In this document: positions 22,604-23,243 of the stretch, piece after piece
Layout: every line of letters starts with the position of its first letter
Position numbering within the stretch: position 1 is the first letter of the stretch
From: an uncultured Prevotella sp.
Lineage (GTDB): Bacteria; Bacteroidota; Bacteroidia; Bacteroidales; Bacteroidaceae
DNA: 23,243 nucleotides
Assembly (NCBI GenBank): GCA_937916405.1
Contig: CALFUF010000189.1
Coordinates: 1 to 23,243, forward strand
Direction of reading: 5' to 3'
Notes under the pieces: model-generated
What the model was told of the DNA's origin: nothing
The model's input: the letters and a program-made list of their open reading frames with translations, nothing else
The model's database searches: none
Translations under genes and position numbers: made by a program

Positions 22604-23243
22604 ATGGAATCTAAGTTAGTTATTTATAATACGCTGACTCGTCAGAAAGAGCGTTTCGAGCCCATCAGCGCCCCCAATGTGGGCATGTATGTCTGTGGTC
22701 CTACCGTCTATGGCGACCCCCATTTAGGGCATGCCCGTCCTGCCATCACCTTCGACTTGGTGTTCCGTTACCTGAAGCACTTAGGCTATAAGGTGCGCTA
22801 TGTCCGTAACATCACGGATGTAGGTCACTTGGAGCATGATGCTGACGAGGGTGAGGACAAGATCGCCAAGAAGGCACGACTGGAGCAGTTGGAGCCGATG
22901 GAGATAGCACAATACTATACCAATCGCTATCATCAGGCGATGGACGCCTTGAATGTGCTTCCTCCTTCTATTGAGCCGCATGCTACTGGTCATATCATCG
23001 AGCAGCAACAACTGGTAAAGCAAATTCTTGACAATGGCTTAGCCTACGAGTCGAACGGCTCTATCTATTTCGATATCGAGGCTTATAATAAGAAGTATCA
23101 ATATGGTATCCTCTCTGGTCGCTCGTTAGAGAACATCAAGGATGAGAGCCGAGAGTTGGCTGGTGTGGGTGAGAAACACAACCAAGCTGACTTCGCCCTT
23201 TGGAAGAAAGCGGCACCAGAGCATATCATGCGCTGGCCTTCTC
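22604..23243 (+). CDS. cysS: Cysteinyl-tRNA synthetase (3' end beyond window)
   Basis: First 213 codons of a class I cysteinyl-tRNA synthetase, which charges tRNA-Cys. It shows LVIYNTLTRQKERFEPI at the N-terminus, the zinc/adenylate block MYVCGPTVYGDPHLGHARP (about 28-46, with the HIGH-type signature HLGH), and VRNITDVGHLEHDADEGEDKIAKKA (about 67-91). The ATG at 22604 is about 21 nt after the -7 box of the palindromic promoter, with no clear Shine-Dalgarno. The KMSKS motif would be beyond the window end. No frameshift is seen in the visible part. Confidence 0.97.
   Translation, partial: MESKLVIYNTLTRQKERFEPISAPNVGMYVCGPTVYGDPHLGHARPAITFDLVFRYLKHLGYKVRYVRNITDVGHLEHDADEGEDKIAKKARLEQLEPMEIAQYYTNRYHQAMDALNVLPPSIEPHATGHIIEQQQLVKQILDNGLAYESNGSIYFDIEAYNKKYQYGILSGRSLENIKDESRELAGVGEKHNQADFALWKKAAPEHIMRWPS

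Overview
This window looks like chromosome from a Bacteroidota bacterium, most likely Prevotellaceae (Prevotella/Segatella type). The lines of evidence are repeated Bacteroidetes-type promoters (TTG, 20 bp, TAnnTTTG), few Shine-Dalgarno sequences, and several families typical of that phylum: a PG_1098-like methyltransferase, a DUF3737 protein, a ParE with an EGDSASGS TOPRIM motif, an S41 protease and a succinate-type CoA transferase. The genus is inferred from protein style, not from a search. I saw no tRNA, rRNA, CRISPR array, transposase, prophage or plasmid gene. Coding density is very high, and no gap between genes exceeds about 120 bp.

Layout. (1) 1-2271, minus strand: envelope-glycan operon of a GT90 transferase, a GT11 fucosyltransferase-like enzyme and a heptose-7-phosphate-kinase-like GHMP kinase (cut by the window edge). 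(2) 2391-3332, plus: LpxL/HtrB-like lipid A acyltransferase, divergent from operon 1. (3) 3388-10308, minus: miaB, an MsbA-like ABC exporter and two adjacent LtaS/sulfatase-fold membrane enzymes, mostly overlapping by 4 bp. (4) 10399-14271, plus: DUF3737 beta-helix protein, PatB/MalY-type PLP lyase and OPT peptide transporter, all overlapping. (5) 14233-18928, minus: GNAT protein, parE and S41 peptidase. (6) 18989-20269, minus: PG_1098-like SAM methyltransferase. (7) 20329-20979, plus: hemolysin III/PAQR protein. (8) 21019-22524, minus: CoA transferase. (9) 22604 to end, plus: cysS, cut by the window edge.

How the genes fit together. Regions 1-3 suggest cell-envelope assembly: lipid A acylation, glycan transfer, heptose activation, lipid or glycolipid export, and transfer of phospho-alcohol head groups by LtaS-like enzymes. 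Region 4 resembles a small uptake and breakdown unit for peptides or sulfur amino acids. The rest is housekeeping plus fermentation (succinate/propionate or acetate CoA exchange).

The most unusual signal is not a gene. At least nine short tandem arrays, with periods of 7, 8, 9 or 22 bp and 4-9 units each, lie inside or at the ends of genes. Within genes they preserve the reading frame and sit in linkers or other apparently tolerant positions. They occur in the fucosyltransferase, both LtaS-like genes, miaB, the PG_1098-like gene (two arrays), the ABC/LtaS junction (where one supplies a TTG start) and the convergent end of the acyltransferase gene. Two are 4 x 22 bp with imperfectly palindromic units. 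A second theme is divergent promoter pairs superimposed on the same DNA, two of which give almost leaderless starts.
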